The notes: generated by a model from the letters alone, not told the origin. Shown: positions 27,260-37,283, numbered from the stretch's first letter. The stretch: DNA of 64,000 nucleotides from Salaquimonas sp041736675 (GCA_041736675.1 JBGSTD010000046.1:101395-165394); one strand, 5' to 3'. Numbers and translations: made by a program.

Positions 27260-27877
27260 TTACATCACCACAACTGTTGTTCCGATCGGAACACGGCTGT
27301 AAAGATCTTCAACATGCGCATTCACCATGCGGATACAACCATTGGAAGCTGCCGTTCCAATGGTTTGCGGCTGGGTTGTTCCGTGAATTCGGTAAAACGT
27401 GTCATACCCCTTGTCAAAAAGATAGAGCGCACGCGAACCAAGCGGATTGGTTGGTCCTCCCGGCATGCCATCCTTGTATTTTGCGTATTTTCCTGGTTCC
27501 CGCTCGATCATCTCATCAGTTGGACGCCAGCCCGGCCATTCCTTTTTCACGTCAATCGTGGCTGTTCCAGACCACGCAAGTGCATCGCGGCCTACGCCCA
27601 CGCCATACCGGCGCGCGGTAAAGGGAGTTTCAACCAGATACAAAAACCGTTTGCTCGTTTCAACAACGATGGTACCCTTCTTGTATCGCGATGTATAAGC
27701 CACTCTCTGAGGTGCATATTTGGGATCGACTACAAACGGCTTTGCCTTTACCTTCTTTACAGCTTGCTTTTCCTGCTTCTTCTTCTTGGCTGCAAAAGCC
27801 GGATCAGAAAAAACGGATGGCACCGCGCTCCCTGCCAAAACCACCGCAATACCCTTGATTACATCTCTGCGCAGCAT
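27260..27877 (-). CDS. L,D-transpeptidase (YkuD family)
   Basis: The 205-residue exported protein crosslinks peptidoglycan or attaches proteins to it. It has an N-terminal signal with a twin-arginine-like start (MLRRDVIKGIA) and cleavage probably after DPAFA, then a lysine-rich linker and the YkuD domain. The catalytic motif is HGTTQPQTIGTAASNGCIRM (about residues 165-184), with His and the active Cys in SNGCIR. It sits between the DusA and TauE/SafE genes on the same strand. Confidence 0.93.
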   Translation of the reverse strand: MLRRDVIKGIAVVLAGSAVPSVFSDPAFAAKKKKQEKQAVKKVKAKPFVVDPKYAPQRVAYTSRYKKGTIVVETSKRFLYLVETPFTARRYGVGVGRDALAWSGTATIDVKKEWPGWRPTDEMIEREPGKYAKYKDGMPGGPTNPLGSRALYLFDKGYDTFYRIHGTTQPQTIGTAASNGCIRMVNAHVEDLYSRVPIGTTVVVM

Positions 27878-27967
27878 TCAATTCACTCCAAGATTTCAAT
27901 GAATCAGCGGCCAACCATCCCGCTTCAAAAATCTCATACATCGCCTTATCCTTGCGGTCAAACTTGA

Positions 27968-28990
27968 TTACACCACTTCAACATTTCGTGAATCAGACAG
28001 ATCTACAACTGCAAACGCCCTCTCGATAACCTCCACACCCGCACCAGAAACACTTGCTTCACTGCTTAAAATCTGCCGCCAACGGCGCGCACCGGGCATT
28101 CCTTGAAAAAGGCCAACCATGTGCCGCGTCACCTGATGCAGCCTACCACCCTTTTGTAGATGATCCTGGGTGTAATCGATCATTCTGGCGACGATTTCGT
28201 CATAGGTAACTAGACTGGCTTCGCACTGGTAAAAGCTTTGATCCACCTCCCGAAGTATAAACGGCGTTTGATAAGCCGCCCTGCCCAGCATCACCCCGTC
28301 CAGCGAAACGTCACCGGCCTCAAGTGCTTTTCTTGCATGAATCAAATTCTCAAGCCCGCCGTTCAATCCTATGAAACGAAACCTGTTTTCCGATTTGAGA
28401 CGATAGACACGATCATAATCAAGAGGAGGAATTTCGCGGTTCTGTTTGGGGCTGAGGCCTTCAAGCCAGGCCTTGCGCGCATGAACCCATAAACCGTCGC
28501 AGCCTTTTTCCCAAACTGCATTTGCCAAATCATCGAGTGCAGGACCGGTATCCTGATCATCGACACCAATCCGGCACTTGACCGTTACAGGCAATCTTGT
28601 GGCAGATTTCATGGCCTCAACACATTCACCGACAAGTTTCGGCTCACGCATCAGACAGGCGCCAAATGTACCGGATTGGACCCTGTCTGAAGGACAGCCA
28701 ACGTTCAGGTTAAATTCGCTGTATCCATAAGGCGCTGCCATCTCGACCGCCTTTGCCAGCTTGTCAGGGCTTGAGCCACCCAGTTGCAACGCAACAGGTC
28801 CGGCGGTCGCATCGTCAAGCAGCCGGTCAAGGTCGCCATGGATGATCGCATCGGCAACGATCATCTCGCTGTAAAGCAAAGCCTGCCTAGTCATGATCCT
28901 GTGAAAATAACGGCAATGCCTGTCCGTCCAGTCGATCATGGGTGCTACGGCGAAGATTTTTTGATTTTTTTTCAATGCTTTATGATACAT
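27968..28990 (-). CDS. dusA: tRNA-dihydrouridine(20/20a) synthase DusA
   Basis: DusA is an FMN enzyme that reduces uridines 20 and 20a in the D-loop of tRNA using NADPH. Family features in the 340-residue protein are FAVAPMIDWTDRHCRYFHR at the N-terminus, NVGCPSDRVQSGTFGACLM with the catalytic Cys, the VKCRIGVDD segment and FIGLNGGL. The start is uncertain: ATG at 28990 gives the family-typical N-terminus, while the frame is open to a GTG at 29071. The gene is the first of a same-strand group with the L,D-transpeptidase. Confidence 0.93.
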   Translation of the reverse strand: MYHKALKKNQKIFAVAPMIDWTDRHCRYFHRIMTRQALLYSEMIVADAIIHGDLDRLLDDATAGPVALQLGGSSPDKLAKAVEMAAPYGYSEFNLNVGCPSDRVQSGTFGACLMREPKLVGECVEAMKSATRLPVTVKCRIGVDDQDTGPALDDLANAVWEKGCDGLWVHARKAWLEGLSPKQNREIPPLDYDRVYRLKSENRFRFIGLNGGLENLIHARKALEAGDVSLDGVMLGRAAYQTPFILREVDQSFYQCEASLVTYDEIVARMIDYTQDHLQKGGRLHQVTRHMVGLFQGMPGARRWRQILSSEASVSGAGVEVIERAFAVVDLSDSRNVEVV

Positions 28991-29144
28991 TTTGGCTTCG
29001 GCGCAATCAAACTGAATTTGGCTGGTCATCATCATTTGCGGGCTTGTAACCGATTTGAGCACCATTTGCACGGGATTTGCAGGATATTGGGGAGAGGCCT
29101 AAGACAGCACAACACCAAAATTCAAAACAGTAATTGAGCAGCCA

Positions 29145-31163
29145 TCAAGGCTGGCAAGAAATCAACTCACCCTTCGCATCTTTGAAAAAAAGAACATTTG
29201 AATATCCCCGTTCCAGTGATGCCTTGCAAATTTGTTCAATTGACAGAAACTCTGATGAAGATGCCTCGGCATCGTAAGATGAAATTCCATAATAGGGTGT
29301 CAACTCGCAATTTGCGCCCTTCGGTGGCAAACCTTTTAGCATCGGCTGGGCAGTAAGGGCAGGAACAACGAAAGATTGAGCCCAGCATATCTCATTTTGC
29401 GCCCAAAATTCATGAAACTCCGGAGACATGAAAACAAGCAGATTACCTTTGTTGGTACTTGCAGCGGCAAGAACCTGCTTTTTGATCAAACCAAGAATGC
29501 TTGACGAAACAAGACTTCTTGACGGGCTTGGGTCTTGCGCCGCTTCAGCGGCAGCATTTCGTATAAGAGCGAAGTCACTTTCGATGCGATCACCAACTCG
29601 CCACCTGTCGGTGTCAACGAGAGTAACGGCAAAAAGGGTCAACACCGCAATTGCCGATTGCTTCCGCAAGGGCCATGCGTCAGCGATTGACATTGGCGGG
29701 ATAAGCATCCCGATCAGCACAAGTGATATCCACATACCCGGATTGGCAAAGTATCCTTCAGCCCCGGCCGGCAGCGCGAGAAGCATGCTGGAGGTGATTG
29801 CGGCAACAAGCATAGTTGCAAATGAAAATACAACCAGTTTCATTCGCGGGTTTTCCGGGAGGCTTTTCCAAACGAGAACACCAGTTACTATTGTTAAAAT
29901 CAGATGAAAAACCGCATCCTTCTGCCAGTTTGCCAGATAATGGAATGGAGAAATGGCAATCTGGTTTTCGCCGCTGGCCGCCCCGAAACTGAAAAACGAA
30001 ATCAGAAATGGTGTAAGGGCGATGATTGCAGCCAAAATAAAACCGGCTGGCCGGAACTTGTCATTTGCAACAACCAGAAATGTGACACCAGACATGAACA
30101 CCGCACCTGTCGATATTTTTGACGATGCTGTGAGATAAACGGCCAGCATCAAACATAGCCCAAGCATCAATCTGCTCAACACTGTGTTGTCGGTATCGGT
30201 CCATGCAAAGATCAGCGGGACAGCAGAGATCATGATGATGAGGCTTAATAGATACGATTCTGAGCTGAAATAGGAAGCAAAGTTGAACGCCGAAAAAACT
30301 ATCGGCCAACAAAGGAATAATATCGTTCCGTTCAATGGAGTGAGCGGGAACCATCCGCTTGCCCGCAGTGAGGCAATTGCTTCCAAAAGAAGCGCAAATA
30401 GAAGCGGTAGTCCAACGATATAGAAAAACAGATAATGGCCGGACAGGTAATCCGATCCTGACCAGGCGACAAAAGACCCCAGCAAGCGGTGGCTTAACAC
30501 ATGATAACTGAGCGGTACCAAACCGTCCAATCCGATACTGACAACGCCGGTATTGTGGAGTATTCCGCTTATTGCTGCATGGTACAAGGTATCGCGATGC
30601 TGAGCTCCGGCAAGGGAAAGCTCACTTGCCAATGGCGAAATATAGCCCTTTTCGTAAACTGATGCTGTTATTGCGCACGCCAAAATGAGCGCGGACAAAA
30701 TCGACCATCCGATGTTTTCTGTTTTGCCAGAATCCCGTCTCGCAAAAAAGACGACAAGTGCCAGTGCCGACACAATCACAAAATCAATGAACTTCTTCGC
30801 AAGTGAATCCGACAACAGTTCCATCGCCAGCAACGGCAAAAACAGCAACCCGATTGCAAGCAGGAATCGCAGGGCGTGAAAACTGATCGTCCTTGTTTTG
30901 TAGGTAGTTGAAAGCCGTCCATCAAGCAGTGTTGGAACCCAAAGGATGCAAAGACCGAAAGCCAATGCCCGCATATGCGCCGCCAATGCATCAAATGCGT
31001 CAGGCAAGGTAACAATCGGCAGCCGCAATCCCCAGACAAGAATGGTGCAAAAAACCATCACAAAGCTGAAGAACATGGGAATATTCTTCTCCGGATTATT
31101 GGCAGATTTCACCACTTGATTTTCCCGCGGATCAACCGGCGACTTCGCATCCGAATATTGCAC
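29145..31163 (-). CDS. Polytopic membrane protein, possible GT-C-type glycosyltransferase
   Basis: The 672-residue protein has about fourteen hydrophobic helices and a C-terminal soluble part of about 160 residues with several cysteines. I recognise no family. The topology, many helices followed by a periplasmic domain, and its place at the edge of a surface-glycan block suggest a GT-C-like glycosyltransferase or a polymerase, but no catalytic motif was found, so this is inference. The start codon may be GTG at 31163 or ATG at 31076, which has GGAG upstream. It is divergent from rfbB. Confidence 0.7.
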   Translation of the reverse strand: MQYSDAKSPVDPRENQVVKSANNPEKNIPMFFSFVMVFCTILVWGLRLPIVTLPDAFDALAAHMRALAFGLCILWVPTLLDGRLSTTYKTRTISFHALRFLLAIGLLFLPLLAMELLSDSLAKKFIDFVIVSALALVVFFARRDSGKTENIGWSILSALILACAITASVYEKGYISPLASELSLAGAQHRDTLYHAAISGILHNTGVVSIGLDGLVPLSYHVLSHRLLGSFVAWSGSDYLSGHYLFFYIVGLPLLFALLLEAIASLRASGWFPLTPLNGTILFLCWPIVFSAFNFASYFSSESYLLSLIIMISAVPLIFAWTDTDNTVLSRLMLGLCLMLAVYLTASSKISTGAVFMSGVTFLVVANDKFRPAGFILAAIIALTPFLISFFSFGAASGENQIAISPFHYLANWQKDAVFHLILTIVTGVLVWKSLPENPRMKLVVFSFATMLVAAITSSMLLALPAGAEGYFANPGMWISLVLIGMLIPPMSIADAWPLRKQSAIAVLTLFAVTLVDTDRWRVGDRIESDFALIRNAAAEAAQDPSPSRSLVSSSILGLIKKQVLAAASTNKGNLLVFMSPEFHEFWAQNEICWAQSFVVPALTAQPMLKGLPPKGANCELTPYYGISSYDAEASSSEFLSIEQICKASLERGYSNVLFFKDAKGELISCQP

Positions 31164-31278
31164 TTACAATCTATCATGTTGAAATCAGATTTGAATGGTG
31201 ATTAAACACCGATGGTTCCTGCGCTCGCCGATAACTTGATTTTCAGTATATATAGCCCAAATGGAAGAATGTATATCA

Positions 31279-32307
31279 ATGAGATTGCTGATCACGGGTG
31301 GGTGTGGATTCATAGGCTCGGCGTTATGCCGACGACTGGTTAAAAATCCCGAATATTCCGTATATAATCTTGATGCTCTGACTTATGCAGCAGATCCTTC
31401 ATCCTTGAACAGCATCAAGCATCTGCCTAATTATACCTTCATCAAGGGAGACATCCGTAATTCTCAACTGGTCTCGGAGATCCTGACCAGCAACAAAATT
31501 GATGCGATCATGCATCTTGCCGCTGAGAGCCATGTTGACCGTTCAATAGACGGACCAAAAATATTTCTTGAAACAAACATCATTGGAACATACAGCCTCT
31601 TGCAGGCGGCCACACAATACGTCAACAGCAGCCATGGAATTGAAAAATTCCGTTTTTTGCATGTGTCGACGGATGAGGTCTACGGTGATCTTGAAGAAGA
31701 TGATGCGGCTTTCAGTGAAACAAATGCCTATCGCCCCTCTTCTCCCTATTCCGCATCCAAGGCTGCATCTGATCACTTGGTACATGCGTGGGGGCGAACC
31801 TACAATCTGCCGGTATTGATAACAAACTGCAGCAACAACTACGGTCCCTACCAGTTTCCGGAAAAACTTATTCCCCTGATGATTATTTCGGCATTGCAGG
31901 GTGATCCGCTTCCCGTTTATGGCGACGGAAGAAATATTCGCGACTGGTTGCATGTCGAGGACCATGTCGAAGCACTCGAGGCTGTTTTGCTCTCAGGCAA
32001 GATCGGGGAAACCTACAATATTGGCGGGAATGCAGAACGCAGAAACATTGATATTGTCAAACTCATTTGCACCACCCTCGACAAGCAAAGACCTCGCCGT
32101 GATGGAAAATCCTATCATGATCAAATCAGCTTTGTCACAGATCGACCGGGTCATGACCGGCGCTACGCCATTAATGCCGGGAAGATCAACGAGCAAATAG
32201 GGTGGGAGCCTGTCCATACGTTCACAGATGGAATTGAAAATACAATTCGCTGGTATCTTGATAATGAAGCATGGTGGAAACCTCATCTCCAAGGCAAACA
32301 TAAATGA
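31279..32307 (+). CDS. rfbB: dTDP-glucose 4,6-dehydratase RfbB
   Basis: RfbB (RmlB) converts dTDP-glucose to dTDP-4-keto-6-deoxyglucose. The 342-residue short-chain dehydrogenase-type protein has the NAD-binding motif TGGCGFIGS at the N-terminus, HLAAESHVDRSI, the catalytic YSASKAASD with Tyr and Lys, and the family-specific STDEVYGDL and NNYGPYQFPEKLIP segments. ATG at 31279 with GGAAGA upstream is used; an in-frame ATG at 31261 is possible. It overlaps rfbA by four bases (ATGA), opening an operon with rfbA, a WecE-type gene and a methyltransferase. Confidence 0.95.
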   Translation: MRLLITGGCGFIGSALCRRLVKNPEYSVYNLDALTYAADPSSLNSIKHLPNYTFIKGDIRNSQLVSEILTSNKIDAIMHLAAESHVDRSIDGPKIFLETNIIGTYSLLQAATQYVNSSHGIEKFRFLHVSTDEVYGDLEEDDAAFSETNAYRPSSPYSASKAASDHLVHAWGRTYNLPVLITNCSNNYGPYQFPEKLIPLMIISALQGDPLPVYGDGRNIRDWLHVEDHVEALEAVLLSGKIGETYNIGGNAERRNIDIVKLICTTLDKQRPRRDGKSYHDQISFVTDRPGHDRRYAINAGKINEQIGWEPVHTFTDGIENTIRWYLDNEAWWKPHLQGKHK

Positions 32308-33218
32308 CCGCAGATAATCGCAAGGGAATCATATTGGCAGGCGGGCTTGGTACCCGGCTTCATCCGCTTACCATAACGACATCAAAGCAATTATTGCCTG
32401 TTTATGATAAGCCAATGATCTACTATTCCCTTAGTACGCTTCTGCTAGCCGGAATTCGCGATATTGTGCTGATCTCTTCACCTGCCGCCCTTCCCCAATT
32501 CAAGAGCCTGATGGGAGATGGTTCGAACTGGGGCATAGCGCTGAAATACGTCGAACAGGCCAATCCGAATGGCATCGCTGAAGCTTTGATACTCTCGGAA
32601 GATCATATCACCGGCAATCCCAGCGCCTTGATGCTCGGCGACAATATTTTTTTCGGCAACGGATTTACAGGACTGCTCAGGGACGCTGCCAAACAAAGTT
32701 CGGGTGCCACAGTGTTTTCCTATCGTGTGAGTGACCCTTCCAGCTATGGTATCGTAACAATTGACAAGGAAGGCAATGCCGTCTCTCTGGAGGAAAAGCC
32801 TAAAAACCCGCAATCCGATCTCGCAGTAACAGGGCTGTATTTTTACGACGAAAATGCACTGGATATTGCGCGAAACATCAAACCCAGCGCTCGCGGCGAG
32901 CTTGAAATTACTGCAGTCAATCAAGTCTACCTTGAGCGCCGCCAATTGGCAGTTCGCCAATTGCATCGCGGCTTTGCCTGGTTTGATGCAGGAACAATCG
33001 ATGACCTGATGGGTGCTGGCGACTTTGTCCGGCAAATTGAAAAGCGTCAGGGACAAAAAATATCGTGCCCGGAAGAAATCGCATTGAAACAGGGATGGCT
33101 GAGCGTTGATGACCTGGAAACATTGGTCAGCAGCCAGAAACCGAGCGAATACAACAAATACCTGGCGGCAATAATCAGTGAACACAGGCTGGAAGCTGAC
33201 TGGATCAAATCATCATGA
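32304..33218 (+). CDS. rfbA: Glucose-1-phosphate thymidylyltransferase RfbA
   Basis: RfbA (RmlA) makes dTDP-glucose from glucose-1-phosphate and dTTP, the step before RfbB. The 304-residue protein has the nucleotidyltransferase motif ILAGGLGTRLHPLT, the KQLLPVYDKPMIYYSLS segment, LMLGDNIFFG and the FAWFDAGTIDDLM segment. It is coupled to rfbB upstream and to the WecE-type gene downstream by four-base ATGA overlaps. Confidence 0.96.
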   Translation: MTADNRKGIILAGGLGTRLHPLTITTSKQLLPVYDKPMIYYSLSTLLLAGIRDIVLISSPAALPQFKSLMGDGSNWGIALKYVEQANPNGIAEALILSEDHITGNPSALMLGDNIFFGNGFTGLLRDAAKQSSGATVFSYRVSDPSSYGIVTIDKEGNAVSLEEKPKNPQSDLAVTGLYFYDENALDIARNIKPSARGELEITAVNQVYLERRQLAVRQLHRGFAWFDAGTIDDLMGAGDFVRQIEKRQGQKISCPEEIALKQGWLSVDDLETLVSSQKPSEYNKYLAAIISEHRLEADWIKSS

Positions 33219-34369
33219 CAGCAAGTTCAACCGATATCATCCGCTTCAATGTGCCAAATCTGGTTGGCGCAGAGGCAGACGCAATTAACCAGGCGCTATC
33301 GAACAGGGTTTTGCACGGTGACGGTGCTTTCACCCGATTATGTCATGACTGGTTCAATGAACGGCTTGCATGTAAATCCGCTTTTCTGACCCAATCATGC
33401 ACATTGGCCCTTGAATTGGCTACCTTGGTCGCGGAAATCGGGCCTGGTGATGAAGTTCTCGTTCCAGATTTCACGTTTGTAACAACCGCTCAAGCGGTAG
33501 CATTAAGAGGCGCAACACCGGTTCTGTGTGACATTCGAAGCGATACGCTGAATATCGACGAAAGCAGGCTGGAAGAAGCGCTCACTGAAAAAACACGGGC
33601 AATCATTCCTGTTCATTATGCCGGCATATCAGCCGAAATGGAACAAATCTCTGCTTTTGCCAGGAAACACGGCCTCGTTGTGATTGAAGATGCAGCGCAG
33701 GCAATCGGATGCAGTTACCACGGCGATCCGGTCGGTATTCACTCGGACATGGCTGCCTTCAGTTTTCATGCGACCAAGAATATTCATTGCGGCGAAGGCG
33801 GAATGCTGGCCATCAACAATGCACATTTTTCCGACGCAGCGGCAATAGCCTGGGAAAAAGGAACGGACAGGCGCCAGTTTACCGAGGGCCGGGTTGAAAA
33901 GTATCAGTGGAAAGCACTGGGCAGCAGTTATCTTGCAAGCGAGATCACCGCAGCGATGCTCAGTGTGCAGTTGACGCAAGTTGAAGCGGTAAACAGCAAG
34001 CGGCTGGAAATCTGGAACCGCTACCATGACACTTTTGCAGCTTTGGAAAAACGCGGCATTGTAAAGCGGCCGACTGTACCGGCGGGAATTGTTCACAACG
34101 GCCATATTTTCTATCTCGTCCTGCCGACCAATGAGATACGTTCCCGCATGATGAAGCATATGCGTAAAAACAACATCGAAGCGACTTTCCACTATACCCC
34201 GTTGCATCAAAGCGATGGCGGTCAAAAATATTGCAGGCAAGGGATGACTCTCGATATCGCAGCCGATCTTCCGCATCGTTTGATAAGACTGCCCCTTTAC
34301 CCAGACCTCAGTGACAAACAACAAAGCCGGGTTATTGAAGTTTCATTGAACTTTCTGGACAGCCTGTAA
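33215..34369 (+). CDS. dTDP-4-amino-4,6-dideoxygalactose transaminase, WecE/RffA-like
   Basis: The 384-residue PLP enzyme belongs to the DegT/DnrJ/EryC1 family. It matches WecE through most of its length, for example FNVPNLVGAE, LHGDGAFTR, PGDEVLVPDFTFVTTAQA, IPVHYAGISAEM, VIEDAAQAIG and FSFHATKNIHCGEGGM with the PLP lysine. WecE transfers an amino group to C4 of dTDP-4-keto-6-deoxyglucose, the product of RfbB. With rfbA and rfbB upstream this supports synthesis of a dTDP-4-amino-4,6-dideoxyhexose; the exact stereochemistry is not shown. Confidence 0.92.
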   Translation: MTASSTDIIRFNVPNLVGAEADAINQALSNRVLHGDGAFTRLCHDWFNERLACKSAFLTQSCTLALELATLVAEIGPGDEVLVPDFTFVTTAQAVALRGATPVLCDIRSDTLNIDESRLEEALTEKTRAIIPVHYAGISAEMEQISAFARKHGLVVIEDAAQAIGCSYHGDPVGIHSDMAAFSFHATKNIHCGEGGMLAINNAHFSDAAAIAWEKGTDRRQFTEGRVEKYQWKALGSSYLASEITAAMLSVQLTQVEAVNSKRLEIWNRYHDTFAALEKRGIVKRPTVPAGIVHNGHIFYLVLPTNEIRSRMMKHMRKNNIEATFHYTPLHQSDGGQKYCRQGMTLDIAADLPHRLIRLPLYPDLSDKQQSRVIEVSLNFLDSL

Positions 34370-34370
34370 A

Positions 34371-35294
34371 ATGGAAAGAAATACAAGGCAAAGCGGCAAA
34401 TCCGGTCAGGGCAAGATCATCGGATCTGAAGAGGCGTTCAGGGAATTTCTATCCGGCATCAATACGCCGAAGCTGCGATCGGCAATATTGGATACCGGCA
34501 GGTTTTCGGAGGAAGAAATAGACAATCAGCTGGCAGTCTATGTCGGTGAAATGCTGCATGGATACAGGTTTGTTGCTGAACATATTTTGCCGGGCAAATT
34601 GCGCATACTTGAAGTCGGTGCCGGATTGGGACTGATGTCGATTTATCTACACAGGCTCGGTCACGAAGTGGTGGCTCTTGAACCTGCGGCGCTTGCGTTT
34701 GGTTTTTTTGAGGTGAGCAAAAAGGAAATCTGGAAAGCAGCATACCCCGATACCCCTGCCCTTAGCGAAAAAACAGCAGAGGAACTGACCCCCGAAATTG
34801 ATGGAAAGTTTGACTTCATTTTTTCAATGAACGTGATGGAACACATTGCGGACATCAACAAGGCAACTGCCGCAATACTGGGCGTACTTGAAAATGACGG
34901 GATCTGCGTAAACTCCTGCCCGAATTATCTGGTTCCTTATGAGCCCCACTACGCCATACCCATGGTTCCGTTTGCCCATTCGCTGACAAGAAAAATATAT
35001 AACCGCAAAATCGCCAAAAATCCCGATATCTGGGACAGCCTCAATTTTATCAACTGGTTCAGTGTGCGGCGCATGGCAAGGCAAAATGGTGCGACGGTAA
35101 CTTTTGAGTCCGGATTGATTTACAAGAGCTTCAAAAGATTGGGTGAAGATGAGGAATTCATGGCCAGACACCGCGATGGCCTCGTTGGGAAAATGTTCAA
35201 AATCCTGTCGGCAACACGGCTGCTCGGACTATTGCGGTTTCTCCCTCCAATTGCCAGCACGCCTATGATATTCACTTACCGGTTGAAAAAATGA
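34371..35294 (+). CDS. Class I SAM-dependent methyltransferase
   Basis: The 307-residue protein has a class I SAM-binding motif RILEVGAGLGLMSIYL near residue 80, an acidic strand end at EVVALEPA and the MNVMEHIADINKATAAIL segment typical of the methyltransf_11/25 group. It is the last gene of the rfbB-rfbA-wecE-like operon (one base gap), so its likely substrate is a sugar or sugar lipid of this pathway. The start is ATG at 34371. Its stop codon abuts that of the convergent small membrane protein gene. Confidence 0.88.
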   Translation: MERNTRQSGKSGQGKIIGSEEAFREFLSGINTPKLRSAILDTGRFSEEEIDNQLAVYVGEMLHGYRFVAEHILPGKLRILEVGAGLGLMSIYLHRLGHEVVALEPAALAFGFFEVSKKEIWKAAYPDTPALSEKTAEELTPEIDGKFDFIFSMNVMEHIADINKATAAILGVLENDGICVNSCPNYLVPYEPHYAIPMVPFAHSLTRKIYNRKIAKNPDIWDSLNFINWFSVRRMARQNGATVTFESGLIYKSFKRLGEDEEFMARHRDGLVGKMFKILSATRLLGLLRFLPPIASTPMIFTYRLKK

Positions 35295-35663
35295 TCAGCT
35301 GAATGCAGCAACAAACATCACACCGGTAACAATCAGGGCGCAGCCAAAGACTTGTGGCAGAATAAAACTCTCCTGCAGGAACCAGTAGCTGCCTGCCATG
35401 ACCAGCGGATAGGATAAACCCGCAAAGGTGAACGCCACGCCGAGAGATGTCCGGGAAACTCCCGCATACCACAGAACTGCCGCGCTTATCAGCATGAAGC
35501 CTGCAATCCAGAGGTAGGGATCTTTCAACAATTGGAAGAGAAAGCCGAACAGCGCACCGCTATACGGCACCTCCCCATGCTGCACATTCAAGCGATGCTT
35601 TACGATAATTTGCACCGCTGAGATCAGTACAACGGCAACAAGAAGGATCAGGTAATTTTTCAA
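35295..35663 (-). CDS. Small four-helix EamA/SMR-like membrane protein
   Basis: The 122-residue inner-membrane protein has four hydrophobic helices and resembles small multidrug-resistance or single-EamA proteins such as ArnE and ArnF. In the Arn system this type of protein helps move an undecaprenyl-phosphate-linked sugar across the membrane. Because a dolichol-phosphate-type GT2 begins the same operon, a similar flipping role is likely here, though inferred. The gene lies 5 bases after the PhyH gene. Confidence 0.8.
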   Translation of the reverse strand: MKNYLILLVAVVLISAVQIIVKHRLNVQHGEVPYSGALFGFLFQLLKDPYLWIAGFMLISAAVLWYAGVSRTSLGVAFTFAGLSYPLVMAGSYWFLQESFILPQVFGCALIVTGVMFVAAFS

Positions 35664-35668
35664 TGTGC

Positions 35669-36454
35669 TCAGCCCTGACCAGGCAGATACAAGCGCTGTG
35701 CAGGCGGAACATAATATTCCTCCAGATTTACTGGTGTTCTGGTGCGGTATCCCAAAAACTTGAGTGTTCGCTCATCTCTGGTCTCAAGCAGACTGTTTCC
35801 AAGCATTCGCGGATAGTCAAAACGCTGTTTCATATATGAACGACAGACATTCATTGTCAGCGCATGCCGATAATTCTCGGTCTTGTTTTGCCCGCCGCAG
35901 TGCCAGGTTCTGGCATTGAACATGATGGCATCCCCCGCCTTGGGCAAGGGACGCTTCGCATTGGCGAAAAATTCTTCTTCTGTTGGCACGTCCAGACGTT
36001 GCGCAGATTTCGGCAGAAAATAGGTTGCACCATTTTCCGGTGTGAAATCGTTCAGAGCTACGAGAAATCCGACATTGGTAATGTAATTATCGATCACCCG
36101 CGGGCAGTCAACATGAACCCTGTTTGAAAAATTGGATTGCAAAGGTGGCATGCTGGATGTCGTAAATGCATACAAAATACAGTGCTTGTCCAGCGCCGCT
36201 TCAAGATAGGCATGCACAATGTCATTGCCAAGAAAGTCCAGAAACAGCGGGTCATTCACCATCGGATTGTGAACCATGCCCTTGTCTACGTAATACTCGT
36301 TGTCACCCCACCTTGAATCCTGCGCTTCAATCGCTTTCAGCAAGGCCCGTCTGTACGGCTCAAGATCGCTTTGGGCTACAACATTCTTTATGAGAACAAA
36401 TCCGTCGGATTTGAACGTCTCCATATTCTGTTCGAAGTCATCATGGAGTGGCAT
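35669..36454 (-). CDS. Phytanoyl-CoA dioxygenase (PhyH) family protein
   Basis: The 261-residue protein is a non-heme iron, 2-oxoglutarate-dependent oxygenase of the PhyH type. The iron ligands are recognisable as HVDC near residue 114 and the distal His in MFNARTWHCGGQNK; an Arg for 2-oxoglutarate is likely in ENYRHALTMNV. Members hydroxylate small molecules or lipids, and in glycan clusters they can modify sugars or lipid carriers. The substrate here is unknown. It is flanked by the methyltransferase (upstream, four bases) and the small membrane protein (downstream). Confidence 0.85.
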   Translation of the reverse strand: MPLHDDFEQNMETFKSDGFVLIKNVVAQSDLEPYRRALLKAIEAQDSRWGDNEYYVDKGMVHNPMVNDPLFLDFLGNDIVHAYLEAALDKHCILYAFTTSSMPPLQSNFSNRVHVDCPRVIDNYITNVGFLVALNDFTPENGATYFLPKSAQRLDVPTEEEFFANAKRPLPKAGDAIMFNARTWHCGGQNKTENYRHALTMNVCRSYMKQRFDYPRMLGNSLLETRDERTLKFLGYRTRTPVNLEEYYVPPAQRLYLPGQG

Positions 36455-36458
36455 TCTG

Positions 36459-37283
36459 TCAATTGGCCTTCTTCAATACAAACCAAACATATTTATACAT
36501 ACTTTTTGACACTGGTAAACATTCCTGAAGATACCGATTGACCACGTCAGCATCATCTGCACTCTGCTGATGAAGCACCTTGGCATTGCCGAGAAACCAG
36601 TCGAAATTTATTTCACATTCGGCAAAGCCCGCATCAATGGCAAGAGCTCTGAACGAATAAGGATCCACACCATCAGCTTCCTTGGCAGGCTCAGCTTTTC
36701 TGAAAACATCGGCGTTTATTCCATATTCCTTTTCAACCGTCTTGTCGTTTTCAGTCACCATCGTTCGTTCGCGTTGAACAAATGAAGAAACTTCCGTCTC
36801 TTCAAAATGTTCTTCTTCTTTTAAAGCTTTCCAGTAAAAACGATTTGGAACCAGATCAATATACAATTCACCTCCCGGCTTCAGCACCCGCAGAGCCTCT
36901 GTCAACATGGCTTTTTGATCTTCAAGGTGATCCAAGAATGAATAAGCGCTGGCGGCAAAAAAAGTTTCATCTTCAAATGGAAGTGCTTCAACCTGACAAT
37001 TGTGGAGTTCAATGTCGTGCCCCGTGATATTGACCCTTGCCAACATCGCCGGCGTGATATCAACACCGGTTATTGATGCGAAGTGTGCCCTCGCCAGATC
37101 AATGACAAAACCTGTACCGCAACCAAGATCAAGCAGTTTTTCGCCTTTGACACGCGCCTTCATTTCGCCAAGGCGTCGTGAAACCTTGGCCTTGTTTTCA
37201 GGACGGAAATGAGGCTCATCTGAATTGTAAACCTCAGCAAGCTTGGTGTGAACTTCGATATTCGCTTTAATCACGTCGGACAA
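36459..37283 (-). CDS. Class I SAM-dependent methyltransferase
   Basis: The 274-residue protein shows the SAM-binding motif KLLDLGCGTGFVIDLA near residue 45, the acidic GVDITPAML loop and the AASAYSFLDHLED helix, then the EALRVLKPGGELYIDLVP strand. These are class I methyltransferase features. Its 5' end overlaps the GT2 gene by 17 bases and it is followed by PhyH, so it works in the same decoration operon. The methyl acceptor is unknown. Confidence 0.88.
   Translation of the reverse strand: MSDVIKANIEVHTKLAEVYNSDEPHFRPENKAKVSRRLGEMKARVKGEKLLDLGCGTGFVIDLARAHFASITGVDITPAMLARVNITGHDIELHNCQVEALPFEDETFFAASAYSFLDHLEDQKAMLTEALRVLKPGGELYIDLVPNRFYWKALKEEEHFEETEVSSFVQRERTMVTENDKTVEKEYGINADVFRKAEPAKEADGVDPYSFRALAIDAGFAECEINFDWFLGNAKVLHQQSADDADVVNRYLQECLPVSKSMYKYVWFVLKKAN

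Noticed and set aside
32478..33185. A 235-codon open frame opposite rfbA
   Set aside because: rfbA is certain on the other strand and the antisense product has no family sequence.
33629..34324. A 231-codon open frame opposite the WecE-type gene
   Set aside because: The plus-strand aminotransferase is supported over its whole length; the opposite frame is a by-product.
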